A DNA stretch of 64,000 nucleotides from DASXAI01 sp963798445 (GTDB lineage Bacteria; Actinomycetota; Acidimicrobiia; Acidimicrobiales; Ilumatobacteraceae): contig CAWCTH010000008.1 of assembly GCA_963798445.1 (NCBI GenBank), forward strand, positions 434,001-498,000, given 5' to 3'. A model generated the notes under the pieces. The model searched no databases and was not told the origin of the DNA. It saw only the letters and a list, made by a program, of their open reading frames with translations. Positions 28,169 to 38,772 of this stretch are shown here, piece by piece; positions within the stretch are counted from its first letter, which is position 1; each line of letters opens with the position of its first letter. The translations under genes were made by a program, and so were the position numbers.

Positions 28169-28217
28169 TCGATTGAGCGCCGCCACCGACGAGACTTCGA
28201 GGGCTCGGCTCGTCCGG

Positions 28218-28814
28218 TCAGATGCGGCGCACGTTGCGGAGGCCGGCCCAGGCCAGATCGGCGACCTGCATGGCGACCTGCTCGGGGTCGAAGTCGCCAC
28301 CCGGCGCGCACGAGCCGGCGGCTGGTGGCCTCGGCCAGTCCCACCAGCCCGTAGGCCAGGTTGCGCTGGTGCTCGGGCTCGATGTCGGCCTGGATGAGCG
28401 GCGCGATGGCGTCGGCGATGGCTGGTCTCGTTCCGCCGCACGGCCTCGGCGAACTCCTCGTCGCGCCGGTGTTCGCTGCCGAACAGCAGCAGGAAGGCGT
28501 CCCGGTCGTCGAAGACCCAGCGGAAGTAGGCGCCGAAGCCGGCCTCGGTCTGGGCCCCGGCCGTCGGCGGCGACGGCGGTGGCCTTGGCCATGGCTTCGG
28601 AGCAGTCTCGCGGCCCACCTTGTTCGAGCAGCGCGAGGTAGAGCTCGCGCTTGGAGCGTGAAGTGCCGGAGATTTACGGGCTGGCACGCCCGCGGCGCTT
28701 GCCCGGCCACGTCGTTCATCGAGGGGTGCCGTGGAACCCCTGGCGGGCGAACACCTCCAGCGCGACAGCCAAGAGCTGCTCTCGGCGGGCGGCGGCAGGC
28801 AGGCGGGTCGACAT
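28218..28814 (-). CDS. TetR-family regulator, frameshifted
   Basis: The N-terminal helix-turn-helix starts MSTRLPAAARREQLLAVALE and continues VFARQGFHGT; after a shift near 28730 follows MNDVAGQAG-like sequence. The middle (GFGAYFRWVFDDRDAFLLLF) and the end (FDPEQVAMQVADLAWAGLR) belong to the ligand-binding part of a TetR protein near 200 residues. At least four frame changes are needed (about 28730, 28670, 28590 and 28430). It would be a ligand-responsive repressor. Its target is not evident: the same-strand upstream genes encode a small membrane protein and a glycosyltransferase. Confidence 0.62.
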
Positions 28815-28834
28815 GGTTACCGCAGAGTAATGCG

Positions 28835-29086
28835 TCAGAGGCCGCGCTCTCGGTCTTCTCGCTCGGCCGCCTTCACGGCGTAGCCCAGGATGATGGACGG
28901 CAGCAGCAGCACCGACCCGATCACGAGGGTGGTCACGACCAGGCTGACCACCGGCGGCGTGAAGCCCAGCGCGAACCCGATGATGAACACGGCGATGGCG
29001 ACCGCCAGGAACAAGTACCCGATGCGATTGGCCAGCAGGGACCAGCCGGCCACCTGCTGGCGGCGAGCGCGGATGGGGTCGTTCAC
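28835..29086 (-). CDS. Small two-helix membrane protein
   Basis: An 83-residue protein with two predicted membrane helices, IGYLFLAVAIAVFIIGFALG and VVSLVVTTLVIGSVLLLPSI, and a charged cytoplasmic tail (VKAAEREDRERGL). I do not recognise a named family. The GTG start at 29086 overlaps the TGA of the upstream glycosyltransferase as GTGA, so the two are probably translationally coupled; an ATG at 29095 is the alternative. A role accompanying the glycosyltransferase at the membrane is possible but is inference from position only. Confidence 0.65.
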   Translation of the reverse strand: MNDPIRARRQQVAGWSLLANRIGYLFLAVAIAVFIIGFALGFTPPVVSLVVTTLVIGSVLLLPSIILGYAVKAAEREDRERGL

Positions 29087-30123
29087 GGGGGGCATCCCAT
29101 CTCGGTGAGGAGGGCGCCGAGGCTTTCGCGCATGGCGTCGTGGCCGAGTGCTTCCCCGCCAGCGCCCGGTTGTGCTCGAGGTCGCCGGCCACGCTCGACG
29201 GGTCGGCCAGCGCCGCCTCCAGCGGGCCGCCGTCGTCACCCGGCAGCCAGCGGAACCCCATCTCGATCAGCTCGACGCCGACCGGGTAGGCGCCCACGGC
29301 GGCCGGTCGCCGGTGCAGGGCGGCCTCGATCGGCGGGTTGCCGAAGCCCTCCCAGTGCGAGGGGAACAGCACCGCGTCACAGGCGGCGTAGGCGTCGGCC
29401 ATGGCCGGCGGCTGGGGGCACGGGCGTCCGGATGACTCGCGCCGTGGTGGCCTGAGCAATAAGCTCCAGCGTGGGGCCGTAACCGTCCTCGGCCGGCCCG
29501 GGCAACCAGTACGTGCCGCCCACGGCCTCGGCGAGGGCCAGCGCCCCAGGGATGTTCTTGCGGGGGATGGCGCGCACCGGGTGCAGCAGCAGCCGCTCGT
29601 CGTCGGCCACGTCGAGGCGGGCGGGTGGCCCGGCGATCGCCCGTCGGGGGGCCAGGTCGAACGCGTCGTAGATCACGGTGCTCGTGAACCCCCGCTCGGC
29701 CATCTCCCGCTGCGTGCGGTGGTTGATCACGACGTGGCGCCAGGCGTCGTCGTGGATGGGCAGCTCGGTGACGTCGCGGTGCGCGGCGACCTGCCAGGGC
29801 GGGTCGTGGTGATGGACGATGGCCTCGCGGCCCTTGAGGGTATGGGCCACGACCCACGACGCCGCCAGGTTGAGCGGGATGGACAGGATGTTCTCGGCGA
29901 TGACGACATCGGCCCCGTTGATGGCCGCCTCGAGCTCTCGGGCCGACGGCGGATCGGTGCTGTCGAAGGCGAGTCCGGTGACGAGGCGATCGGCGGCGCC
30001 CACGCCGGCGACAGTGGTGACGTCGAAACCCAGCTCGATCAGCGCCCGGCGCCACGACTCGGCCACCACCGACACGCCGTCGGGCCGGCCGAGGCGGAAC
30101 GAGACGAGCGCGGCCGTGGGCAC
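29083..30123 (-). CDS. GT4-type glycosyltransferase, frameshifted
   Basis: N-terminal part MPTAALVSFRLGRPDGVSVV is the glycine-containing nucleotide-sugar fold start of GT-B enzymes. LLLHPVRAIPRKNIPGALAL is the loop following the donor-site entry, and, after a shift near 29405, DAVLFPSHWEGFGNPPIEAA is the GT4 donor-binding motif with the conserved E-x7-E. A second shift near 29140 leads to the C-terminal MGCPP stop that overlaps the next gene. It would transfer a hexose to a lipid, glycan or small acceptor; the acceptor is unknown. It reads about 345 residues when repaired. Confidence 0.72.
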
Positions 30124-30169
30124 GATTGCCCAGGCTACGGGCGGCGCGCCGTGGAGTTCGACTCGTTGC

Positions 30170-30813
30170 TCAGGCGTCGACGATCTTGGCGGCGATGTCG
30201 TCGGGGACGCAGGACTTCACGGCGTTGCTGAACTTGTCGTGCTCAGCTACGGGCCACTCGGCGGTGGCGCCGTTGCCGGCCGCTTCTGTGAGCACGGCGT
30301 CGTCGGCCGCGAACAGCTTGTCGACCGCATGGACCACGCACGTCGCCTGATCTTCGGTGGCGCCCGATTGCTGCACGAGTGAAGCGATCGTTTGCGTCAC
30401 GTACTCCTGCGGCTCGCACGAGGCGAAGGCCTTCAGGAGCATCTTGCCGGTATCGGGGTTGACGTCCCCCCGCTGAGCGCAGCGTTCAGCGAGTCGACGA
30501 TGCTCGGGCCCGTCGAGGTGGCGATGCAGGTGGCCTCGGTGTCGGAGAGGCTGCCACCCCGGTGGCGTAGAAGGCTTTGATGGCGGCGGCCGGATCGGCC
30601 GGAAGGCTCGACGGTGTGACTTCGCCGCCGGGTCGGTCGTGGCGCCGGCGTCGGCCGGGTCCGTGGTGGCGCTCGGGTCGAGGTGCCGGCCGCCACGGTG
30701 GTGTCGGAGGGCAAGGCGCTGATGGCGCCGCCCTTGGTGACGTTGTCCGACGAGGAGCAGCTCGCCACCAGCAGGAGGGCGCCGGCGAAGGCCAGCCAGG
30801 GTGCGGTGCGCAT
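30170..30813 (-). CDS. Secreted lipoprotein, frameshifted
   Basis: A lipoprotein signal MRTAPWLAFAGALLLVASC ends in a lipobox Cys followed by SSSDNVTKGGAISALPSDTT and a Thr/Pro/Ala linker that is garbled by shifts between about 30530 and 30690. The mature part resumes as DTEATCIATSTGPSIVDSLN and then FASCEPQEYVTQTIASLVQQ with four or more cysteines spaced as in small disulphide-bonded domains; DQATCVVHAV and AVKSCVPDDI complete it. No known family is recognised. It is divergent from the NlpC/P60 gene, another surface protein, separated by about 140 bases. Confidence 0.6.
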
Positions 30814-30953
30814 GAGGGGTTCGACCCTACCGATGGACTCGCCGCCTGTGTCGGCGGGGCGGCGCCGCCGACAGCGACCGAGCCGACGGCGTGCTTCCGG
30901 TTCAGGCCTCGGCGCGCACACACCGGTGCGTGCCGAAACCGGATCAACTGCTC

Positions 30954-31642
30954 ATGCCCGCCTCCGTCGTGGCTGTCGTGGTGGGCCTCGCCCTGGTGAT
31001 CGGCGCGGCCACAGCGACCACCGCCGCCCCGGCGGCCTTCGCCGTCGTGGCGCCGGCGCGACAACCGGTGTCGTACCGGTCGATGACGGCCACGAGCACG
31101 ACCGCCACGACCGTTGCACGACGACCGAACCATCGACCACGACGACCGTCGTCGCGGCCCCGGTCGAACCGCCGCCCGAGCCGCCACCTGAATCGCCGGC
31201 GGCACCGCCACCTGAAAGGCCGCCCGAGCCGCCTCCCGAACCGTCGCCGGAACGGGACGACGCGGTCCCGTCGCCCGTCGATCGGGTCGTCGCCTATGCC
31301 CTCGCCCAGCGAGGGCGCCCCTACCGCCGCGGCGCTGCCGGGCCGGGCGCCTTCGACTGCTCGGGCCTCACTCGGGCCGCGTACGCCACGGTCGGCGTCG
31401 ACCTCCCCCACTACTCCGTCACCCAGGCCGACCGGGGCCGCGCCATCGACTGGAGGACCGAGCCGATACGGGCCGGCGACCTGGTCTTCGTCCGCGGCGA
31501 TACACCGGTCATCGACCTTGGTCATGTGGGCTTGGCGGTGTCGGCCACCGAATGGGTGGTGGCATCGCGGCCGGGTGTGCCGGTGCGGGTGACCCGCATC
31601 CCGACCGCCATCCAACGGGTGCGGCGTGTCTTCGAGAACTGA
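30954..31642 (+). CDS. NlpC/P60 cell-wall endopeptidase, frameshifted in linker
   Basis: A signal peptide, MPASVVAVVVGLALVIGAA, is followed by a Thr-rich stretch. One shift near 31110-31120 leads to a (PPPEP)n linker and the C-terminal NlpC/P60 domain: catalytic Cys in AFDCSGLTRAAY, His in VIDLGHVGLAV. RAGDLVFVRGD is the family strand before the His. Such enzymes cut peptidoglycan stem peptides between D-Glu and the diamino acid during growth or division. Repaired length is about 229 residues. The frame change lies in low-complexity coding sequence, where indels are easily made by error. Confidence 0.75.
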
Positions 31643-31657
31643 CTTAACGTCGCGTCG

Positions 31658-32818
<1,161 letters not shown>

Positions 32819-32822
<4 letters not shown>

Positions 32823-33583
32823 AGGTCGCTGCCGTCCAGCACGACATCTGCTGGGAGGCGCCTCGGGAGACCGTTGCTCACGTCGCTCCGCTGATCGCCG
32901 CGGCCGCGGCCGCCGGTGCCCGGCTCGTCGTGCTGACCGAGATGTTCTCGACCGGTTTCACGATGGCGTCCGAGCGGGTGGCCGAGGCCCCCGACGGCCA
33001 GTCCACGTCCTTCTTGGCCGAGCAGGCGGCCAGCCACGGGGTGTGGATCGCCGCCTCGGTGCCGACGGCCGACCCGTCGCTGCCCCGGCCGGTGAACCGG
33101 CTCGTGGTGGCCGGACCGAACGGTGAGCATCACCGCTACGACAAGATCCACCCGTTCTCCTTCGCCGGCGAGCACGAGCACTACGCCGCCGGTACGTCGT
33201 TCCTCACCTTCGATATCGAGGGCCTGCGGGTGAGCGGCTTCGTCTGCTACGACCTGCGCTTTGCCGACGAGTGGTGGGCCGTCGCGCCGGTGACCGACTG
33301 CTACCTCGTCGTGGCCAACTGGCCCGCGGTCAGGCGCCATCACTGGCAGTCGCTGCTGGTGGCCAGGGCCATCGAGAACCAGGCGTACGTGGTGGGCGTG
33401 AACCGGGTCGGCACCGACGGCAGCGGCCTGGAGTATGCCGGCGACTCGATGATCATCGACCCGATGGGCGAGGTGCTGGCGTCAGCGGCGGGCGTCGAGA
33501 CGATCCTGACGGCCGATGTCGACCCAGGCGTGGTCGCCGCTGTGCGGGAGCGCTTCCCCTTCCTCGCCGATCGCCGCTCGTAG
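32819..33583 (+). CDS. Carbon-nitrogen hydrolase (omega-amidase/Nit2-like)
   Basis: A 254-residue nitrilase-superfamily amidohydrolase with the Glu-Lys-Cys triad visible: Glu in VVLTEMFSTGF, Lys in RYDKIHPFSFAGEHEHY and Cys in GFVCYDLRFADEWW. The length and PFSFAGEHEHY fit the omega-amidase/YafV group that hydrolyses 2-oxoglutaramate or 2-oxosuccinamate. The GTG start at 32819 overlaps the TGA of the aminotransferase (GTGA), so both are made together. This pairing removes the alpha-keto amide made by glutamine transamination. It is intact. Confidence 0.85.
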
Positions 33584-33616
33584 TACCAGGCGGCCCGGTC
33601 GGTAGTCTCCGCCGCC

Positions 33617-33832
33617 ATGACCGAGGTCCGAGCCGAGATCACCGCGAGCGTGTGGCAGGTCCGCACCGAGGTCGGTGCCAAGGTGGCCGAGGGTGACGAG
33701 CTGGTCATCCTCGAGTCCATGAAGATGGAGATCCCCGTCACGGCCCCGTCCGGCGGCATCGTCACCGAGGTGCGGGTCGCCGCCGAGGACAAGGTCCAAG
33801 AGGGCGACGTGGTGGCCGTGCTCGAGCCGTGA
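33617..33832 (+). CDS. Standalone biotin/lipoyl carrier protein
   Basis: A 71-residue protein that is nothing but a biotinyl domain. The attachment Lys lies in ILESMKMEIPVTAPSGG, and the mirrored half follows as VQEGDVVAVLEP. It would carry CO2 on biotin for an acyl-CoA carboxylase whose catalytic subunits are encoded elsewhere. It overlaps the following enoyl-CoA hydratase start (GTGA at 33829-33832), so the two are coupled. Similar small biotin proteins are common in actinobacteria. A lipoyl carrier is less likely because MKM is the biotin signature. Confidence 0.88.
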   Translation: MTEVRAEITASVWQVRTEVGAKVAEGDELVILESMKMEIPVTAPSGGIVTEVRVAAEDKVQEGDVVAVLEP

Positions 33833-34545
33833 TCCGCACCGACCTCCGCTGGGGCTACGGCGTCGTCACGATCGACCGGCCCGAGCGCCGCAACGCCGTC
33901 GATCTGGAGACGCTGGTGGCGCTACGCGAGGCCATCGACGCGGCGCGCGAGCGCGAGGTCCGAGCATTGGTGCTCACGGGAGCGGGCGGCACCTTCTGTG
34001 CCGGCGCCGATCTCAACGGCGTCGATGTCGACGGCTTCACCGACAGCCTGCGCCGGGTGCTCGTGAGCCTCACCGAGCTGCCGGCGGTCACGATCGCCGC
34101 CGTCGACGGTGCCGCGCTGGGCGCCGGTACCCAACTGGCGGCGGCGTGCGACCTGCGGATGGCCACGTCGGCGGCGCGGTTCGGCATCCCCGCCGCCCGG
34201 CTCGGGCTCATGGTCGATCGGTGGACGGTCCAGCGCCTGGTCGCCCTGGTCGGCGGGGGTACGGCCCGCGCCATGCTCCTGGCCGCCGTGACCTATACCG
34301 GCGACGACGCCCATCGGCTGGGCTTCGTCCAGCGCATCGGCGTGCTCGACGACGCCGTCGCCTGGGCCACCGCCATTGCCGAGCTGGCGCCGCTGTCGCT
34401 CGCGGGCCACAAGCTGGTGCTCGAGCACCCCGACGACCAGGAGCGCATCGCCGAGGCGATCGCCCGCGCTTGGGCCAGCGCCGACGCCATCGAGGGCCCG
34501 AAGGCGTTCCTGGAGAAGCGCAAGCCGTGGTTCACGGGCAGCTGA
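33829..34545 (+). CDS. Enoyl-CoA hydratase/isomerase family protein
   Basis: A 238-residue crotonase-fold protein: RPERRNAVDLETLVAL, the oxyanion hole segment GGTFCAGADLNGVDV, and the second oxyanion region VDGAALGAGTQLAAACDLRM. The first catalytic Glu position of true hydratases (the residue after GxGxEL) is not clearly conserved, since QLAAACD replaces ELALACD. Isomerase, hydrolase or decarboxylase activity on acyl-CoA is therefore possible. It is translated from a GTG overlapping the biotin carrier gene. Normal length is about 255, so slightly short at the C terminus. Confidence 0.8.
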   Translation: MIRTDLRWGYGVVTIDRPERRNAVDLETLVALREAIDAAREREVRALVLTGAGGTFCAGADLNGVDVDGFTDSLRRVLVSLTELPAVTIAAVDGAALGAGTQLAAACDLRMATSAARFGIPAARLGLMVDRWTVQRLVALVGGGTARAMLLAAVTYTGDDAHRLGFVQRIGVLDDAVAWATAIAELAPLSLAGHKLVLEHPDDQERIAEAIARAWASADAIEGPKAFLEKRKPWFTGS

Positions 34546-34603
34546 CCGCCGGGTAGCACCTGCCGCGCCAGTCGGTCCAAGTTCGCGGCGGCCTGCTGCG
34601 CTG

Positions 34604-34628
34604 CGGACGCGCTCGGGCGCGGTCGAGC
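34604..34628. repeat. Single copy related to the 55.1-kb hairpin repeats
   Basis: CGGACGCGCTCGGGCGCGG continuing to TCGAGC differs at two of 25 positions from the core of the units at 55124-55320. It lies between the convergent enoyl-CoA hydratase and sortase genes, where a hairpin could serve as a two-way terminator. Confidence 0.5.
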
Positions 34629-34700
34629 CGCGGCGGGCTGCGCGAACTGCGGCCGGGGTCCGCGCCCGCCGGCCCGTCTCATCCGGGCGGCCCCTCCCGC

Positions 34701-35985
34701 TTAGATGTTCGGGGGGAGGAGCCGGTTCACGTTCTCGTAGAAGAAGTACAGCATCACCAGGAGCGGAGCCACCACGGCGACCCAGCCGATCCAGCGCCGG
34801 GTGCGCCGCCCCAGCCACCATGCCGCGAAGGCGACGGCAATGCCGGCCAGCCCCCACGCCAGCACCTGCGGCCAGGCGGAGGCGTCGTCGAACCAGCCCC
34901 GCTGGAAGGAGTCGTCGACGCTGAGCCCGGGGGACGGGGCCACGCTGGTCGGCGGAGCCGCAGGGGCCGTTGTGCCGACCACCGCGGCGCCGACCGCGGT
35001 CGTGGCCGTGACGGCCCCGCCGCCGACCGCGGTCGTGGCCGTGCCGGCCGCGCCGCCGACGGCCGTCGTCACCACGGCGCTGCTGACCACGGGGCCGTCG
35101 GGCGATAGGTCGGCCGGGGTCGTGTCGGGTGTGGCCGTGGCCTCGCCCGTTGTCACCGTCACGATCGGCGACGACTGGGTCGGGTCGAAGCTGGCCGTCA
35201 CGATGATGCGGTTCGTGGCCGAGTACTTGGGGTCACACGACGTCAGGGTGAGGCGGTCGTCGGCGGTGTTGTCGAGCACCGACACCTCCGACGGCGGCAC
35301 GATCACCGTGCCCGTGACCTTGTAGACGAACCGCCCGGCGTAGGTGGTGGCGACGATGTCGTCGCCGGGCTGGAGGTTGTCGATATCGAGGAACGGGGCC
35401 CCGTACGTCGTGCGGTGCCCGGCGATGGCGGCATTACCGCGCTCACCTGGCAGTGGGGTCTGGGGGTAGTGGCCCGGCCCCTGCTTGAGGTCGTCGATGC
35501 CGACACCGGCGACCACGATCTCGTCGAGGCCCATCCGCGGGATCTCCAGGCGGGCCACCGGGTCGCCGTTGGCGAAGTTGGGCCGGAGTGGGATGGCCGC
35601 CGGGCGCCGTCGTGACCGGTGCCGCCGTCGTGACCGGTGCCGCCGTCGTGACCGGGGCCGACGCCACCGTGGTCGGCGGGACGGTCGAGGGCACGGTGGT
35701 AGCCGGAGCGACCGTGGTCGACAGCTGCTCGTCGAACTGCTTCTCCAGGCTGCTCTGGGCCCGGGCGTGCTCGATGCCGGTGCCCCACAGCTGGTAGGCG
35801 ACGAAGCCGAGCACCAGCAAGCCCAGCGTGAACAGGATGCGGCCCGTCCAGTTCACCCACCAGCGCCAGCCCCGGCGGCGGGCCGGCGGTCGGTCGGTGG
35901 GCTCGACGATCTCGAACCAATCCTCCACCAGCTCTTCCATCTCCGCGGAAACGGTAGTGGTGACCAGGGACGGCGCGTTGTTCAC
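34701..35985 (-). CDS. Class E sortase, frameshifted in repeat
   Basis: The N terminus is cytoplasmic with one membrane helix (TGRILFTLGLLVLGFVAYQL). A Thr/Pro stem follows, containing an 18-bp tandem repeat coding PVTTAA. One shift near 35600 leads into the sortase: PRMGLDEIVVAGVGIDDL, His in IAGHRTTYGAPFLDI, Cys in RLTLTSCDPKYSATN and Arg in NRIIV. Class E sortases of high-GC actinobacteria join LAXTG proteins to peptidoglycan. Unusually the domain is followed by another stem and a second helix pair (VLAWGLAGIAVAFAAWWLG, WVAVVAPLLVMLYFFYENV). No LAXTG substrate gene was seen nearby. It is divergent from the ccm operon. Confidence 0.78.
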
Positions 35986-36017
35986 CCTGACCGGCGCAGG
36001 TACGGTGAGTTCGTCTC

Positions 36018-36748
36018 ATGGAGCCGGTCGTTCACCTTCGAGGCGCGGTGGCATTGCTCGGGCGGTTCCCGGCGCTGGCCGGCGCCAGCCTGGACGTCCA
36101 GCGCGGTGAGATCGTGCTGGTGCGCGGGCGCAACGGTGCCGGCAAGACCACCCTGCTCCGGGTGCTGGCCGGCCTGGTGGCCGTGGCGTCGGGTGAGGCC
36201 GTGGTCCTCGGCTGTGACCTGCGGACCCACGGGCGTGACGTGCGCTCCAAAGTCGGTGTGCTGGGCCATGGCAACGGGCTCTACGAGGACCTGACCGTGG
36301 CCGAGAACGTTCGCTTCTGGGGCCGCACGGTCGGCGCCACCGACGCCGAGATCGCCTTCGCCATGGAGCGCCTCGGCGTGGCCGGGCGATTGGCCGACGT
36401 GCCCGTCCACCGCCTGTCGGCCGGCCAGCGCCGCCGCACGGCGCTGGCCGTGGTGGCGGCGCGCCGGCCTGAGCTCTGGCTGCTCGACGAGCCTCACGCC
36501 GGGCTCGATGCGGCTGGTCGGGACCTGCTCGACCGCCTGCTGGGCGAGGCGGTCGCCGCCGGCGCCACGGTGATCTTCGCCTCCCACGACCTCGACCGGG
36601 CCGAGCCCCTGGCCCACCGCACGCTCACCATGGCCGGCGGCCTGGTGGAGCCGGTTCCGGCGGTGCCAGGGCCGCCGCCGGCCCCACAGCCGTCCGGCCG
36701 CCGGACGATGTCGCTGCGTCACCGTTGCCGGCGTCGGTGCCATGCTGA
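36018..36748 (+). CDS. ccmA: Haem exporter ATP-binding protein CcmA
   Basis: A 230-240-residue ABC ATPase: Walker A GRNGAGKTTLLRVL, signature VHRLSAGQRRRTALA, Walker B PELWLLDEPHAGLD and switch His in ASHDLDRAE. With CcmB and CcmC it powers release of holo-CcmE during cytochrome c maturation. In the written sequence the frame runs on past ccmB. A shift near 36700 would end it at the TGA at 36746-36748, overlapping the ccmB ATG, which is the expected arrangement. It heads an operon of overlapping genes to about 42.6 kb. Confidence 0.82.
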
Positions 36749-37425
36749 GAGCGGCCGCCCTCGTCGCCGGCAAGGACCTGCGCATCGAGGCCCGCAGCCG
36801 GGTGGCCACCAACCAGGTCATCCCCTTCGCCTTCTGCATCCTGCTGGTCTTCGCCTTCGCCCTCGACCCCGACCGCGGCACCCTCACCGCTGCCGCGCCG
36901 GGCCTCTACTGGGTGGCGATCCTGTTCTCGACGGTGCTGGGCGCGCAGCGGTCGTTCGGCGTGGAGGCGGCCGACGGCACCCGCGACGCACTGAGGCTCT
37001 CTGGGCTGGATCCCGCCGGCGTGTTCCTGGGCAAGGCCGGCGCCCTCGCGCTCCAGCTCCTGGTGCTCGAAGTGCTGCTCGGCGCAGGCGTGCTGGTGCT
37101 CTACACCACCGATCTGCGAGCCAGCGGCATCGTCCTCATCGTCGTCGCCGCCCTCGTGACTACGGCCGGGCTGGCTGCCACGAGTACGTTGTTCGGTGCC
37201 CTCTCCGCCGGCGTCCGGGTGCGCGAGACCCTGCTCCCGCTCCTCCTGATCCCGACGGTGACGCCGGTGCTCATCGGCGCCACGAGGGCATATGAAGCGG
37301 CACTCGGTACGGGTGGCGCGAGCACGTCGGAGGGCTGGCCGTGGGTCGGGCTCCTCGGGGTGTTCGCTCTCGCGTACAGCGCGTTCGGGCTCCTCGGGTT
37401 CGCAGCGCTGATGGAGGAGGCATGA
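36742..37425 (+). CDS. ccmB: Haem exporter membrane subunit CcmB
   Basis: A 227-residue membrane protein with six predicted helices, e.g. QVIPFAFCILLVFAFAL and LALQLLVLEVLLGAGVLVLY. LYWVAILFSTVLGAQRSFGV and LLPLLLIPTVTPVLIGAT are the CcmB-typical conserved blocks; the length matches the family (about 220). It forms the CcmABCD complex with the ATPase just upstream. Its stop overlaps the ccmC start as ATGA. It is intact. Confidence 0.85.
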   Translation: MLRAAALVAGKDLRIEARSRVATNQVIPFAFCILLVFAFALDPDRGTLTAAAPGLYWVAILFSTVLGAQRSFGVEAADGTRDALRLSGLDPAGVFLGKAGALALQLLVLEVLLGAGVLVLYTTDLRASGIVLIVVAALVTTAGLAATSTLFGALSAGVRVRETLLPLLLIPTVTPVLIGATRAYEAALGTGGASTSEGWPWVGLLGVFALAYSAFGLLGFAALMEEA

Positions 37426-38168
37426 TCACCGTCACCAGCACCGGAACGAAGGCCACACGGGTCATCGGCGCGCTGGCCCTCATCGGGATGGCGTGGCTGC
37501 TGCTGTTCGGCCTCGTGCTGTCGCCGCCCGACGAAGCCCAGGGTGAGGCCGTGCGGATGCTGTACATCCACGTCCCCACCGCGTGGCTCGCCTTCCTCGC
37601 CTTCGGCATCACCGCCCTGAGCTCGGCCCTGTACCTCTTCCCGAAGACCCGCTCACTGGCGTGGGACCGCGTCGCCGGGGCCTCGGCCGAGGTCGGCGTC
37701 CTCTTCACCGGCCTCACGCTGGTGGCCGGCGCCATCTGGGGGCGCATCACGTGGGGCGTCTACTGGACGTGGGACGCCCGCCTCACCACCACCGCGCTGC
37801 TGTTCGTGCTGTTCCTCGGCTACCTCGCCCTGCGGCGGCTGCCGGCCACCCACGAGCAGCGAGCCAAGCGCTGCGCCATCGCCGGGCTGATCGCCTTCAT
37901 CGACGTGCCCATCGTCTACGGCAGCGTCGAGTGGTGGCGCACCCTGCACCAAGAGGCCACCGTCCGCGAGATCGGCGACGTGCAGATCAGCGGGTCCATG
38001 CTGTTCAGCCTCTTCGTCGGGGTCGTCGCCTTCACCCTCGTGTACCTGTGGCTGATGGTGCACAAGACCCGCATCGCCATGATGGAAGACGCCCTCGACG
38101 ACCACGGCCTCGACCTCGCCCTCGAGGAGCGCCGCGCCGAAGCCACGCTGGAGGAAGTCCCGTCGTGA
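37422..38168 (+). CDS. ccmC: Haem-handling protein CcmC
   Basis: A 248-residue protein with six membrane helices and the haem-handling WWD signature, WGRITWGVYWTWDARLT, flanked by conserved His in VRMLYIHVPTAWLAF and the His after WWRTLHQ. It binds haem at the outer face and loads it on CcmE. The ATG at 37422 overlaps the ccmB stop. The C-terminal 25 residues are a charged tail. It is intact and translationally coupled on both sides. Confidence 0.88.
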   Translation: MITVTSTGTKATRVIGALALIGMAWLLLFGLVLSPPDEAQGEAVRMLYIHVPTAWLAFLAFGITALSSALYLFPKTRSLAWDRVAGASAEVGVLFTGLTLVAGAIWGRITWGVYWTWDARLTTTALLFVLFLGYLALRRLPATHEQRAKRCAIAGLIAFIDVPIVYGSVEWWRTLHQEATVREIGDVQISGSMLFSLFVGVVAFTLVYLWLMVHKTRIAMMEDALDDHGLDLALEERRAEATLEEVPS

Positions 38169-38311
38169 TGCTCGCCTTCCAGAGCCTCGGGTCCATCCTC
38201 ACCGGCTACGCCCTCGTGTTCGGGCTCACCGGCCTCTACGCGCTCCATGTCGTGCGGCGGGGGCGCAACCTCGCCCGTCGCCTCCCCGATGAGGACAAGC
38301 CGTGGACCTGA
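38168..38311 (+). CDS. ccmD: CcmD-like small membrane protein
   Basis: Forty-seven residues: MLAFQSLGSILTGYALVFGL, one helix continuing TGLYALHVVRRGRNLA and a charged tail. Position between ccmC and ccmE, size and single helix with a following basic patch are exactly those of CcmD, which helps release holo-CcmE from CcmABC. The start ATG shares a base with the ccmC stop and its end overlaps ccmE by ten bases. Sequence conservation in CcmD is low, so the assignment rests on context. Confidence 0.75.
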   Translation: MLAFQSLGSILTGYALVFGLTGLYALHVVRRGRNLARRLPDEDKPWT

Positions 38312-38772
38312 GTCCCCGCACGATCACCGAGCCGGCGGCGCCAGCACCGAGGTCCCGCCCGAGGCGAAAGAAGTGGCCCGCCGCCGTCGTACTGGGCCTG
38401 GTGTTCGCGGCGGCCGCCATCATCTTGTTCGAGGGTCTGTCGAACGCCACCGTGTACTTCTGCAACGCCAACGAGGTCGGCCAGCGCTCCGACTGCATGC
38501 CGGGCAAGCGCTTCCGGGTGCAGGGCACGGTGGACGCCGGCTCCGTGGTGCGGGTCGGCTCCGACACGGACTTCACGATCACCTACGCCGGCGCCACCAT
38601 CCCGGTGCACTACGCCGGCGAGCCCGGTGGCATCTTCAAGGAGGGCTTGCCCGTCGTCGTCGAAGGGCGCATGGACACGGACGGCATCTTCGCCGGTGAC
38701 CGGGTGCTGGTGAAGCACACCCAGCAGTACCGGGCCGAGAACCCCGGCCGGGTCCCCGCCGAGGCACCGTGA
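38302..38772 (+). CDS. ccmE: Haem chaperone CcmE
   Basis: A 156-residue protein with an N-terminal anchor (AAVVLGLVFAAAAIILFEGL) and an OB-fold domain ending in DRVLVKHTQQYRAENP. The His of KHTQQY aligns with the haem-binding His of the HxxxY motif of CcmE, so this is the classical His type and not the Cys variant of some anaerobes. It receives haem from CcmC and passes it to CcmF. GTG start at 38302 within ccmD; end overlaps ccmF. It is intact. Confidence 0.85.
   Translation: MDLSPRTITEPAAPAPRSRPRRKKWPAAVVLGLVFAAAAIILFEGLSNATVYFCNANEVGQRSDCMPGKRFRVQGTVDAGSVVRVGSDTDFTITYAGATIPVHYAGEPGGIFKEGLPVVVEGRMDTDGIFAGDRVLVKHTQQYRAENPGRVPAEAP

Noticed and set aside
35977..35986. Third copy of GTTGTTCACC as a regulator site
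   Set aside because: Only ten bases match and they fall on the start codons of the sortase gene; coincidence is sufficient.
36018..37295. CcmA as a 425-residue fusion running through ccmB
   Set aside because: The last 190 residues are ccmB in the wrong frame; a shift near 36700 ends CcmA at 36748 as expected.
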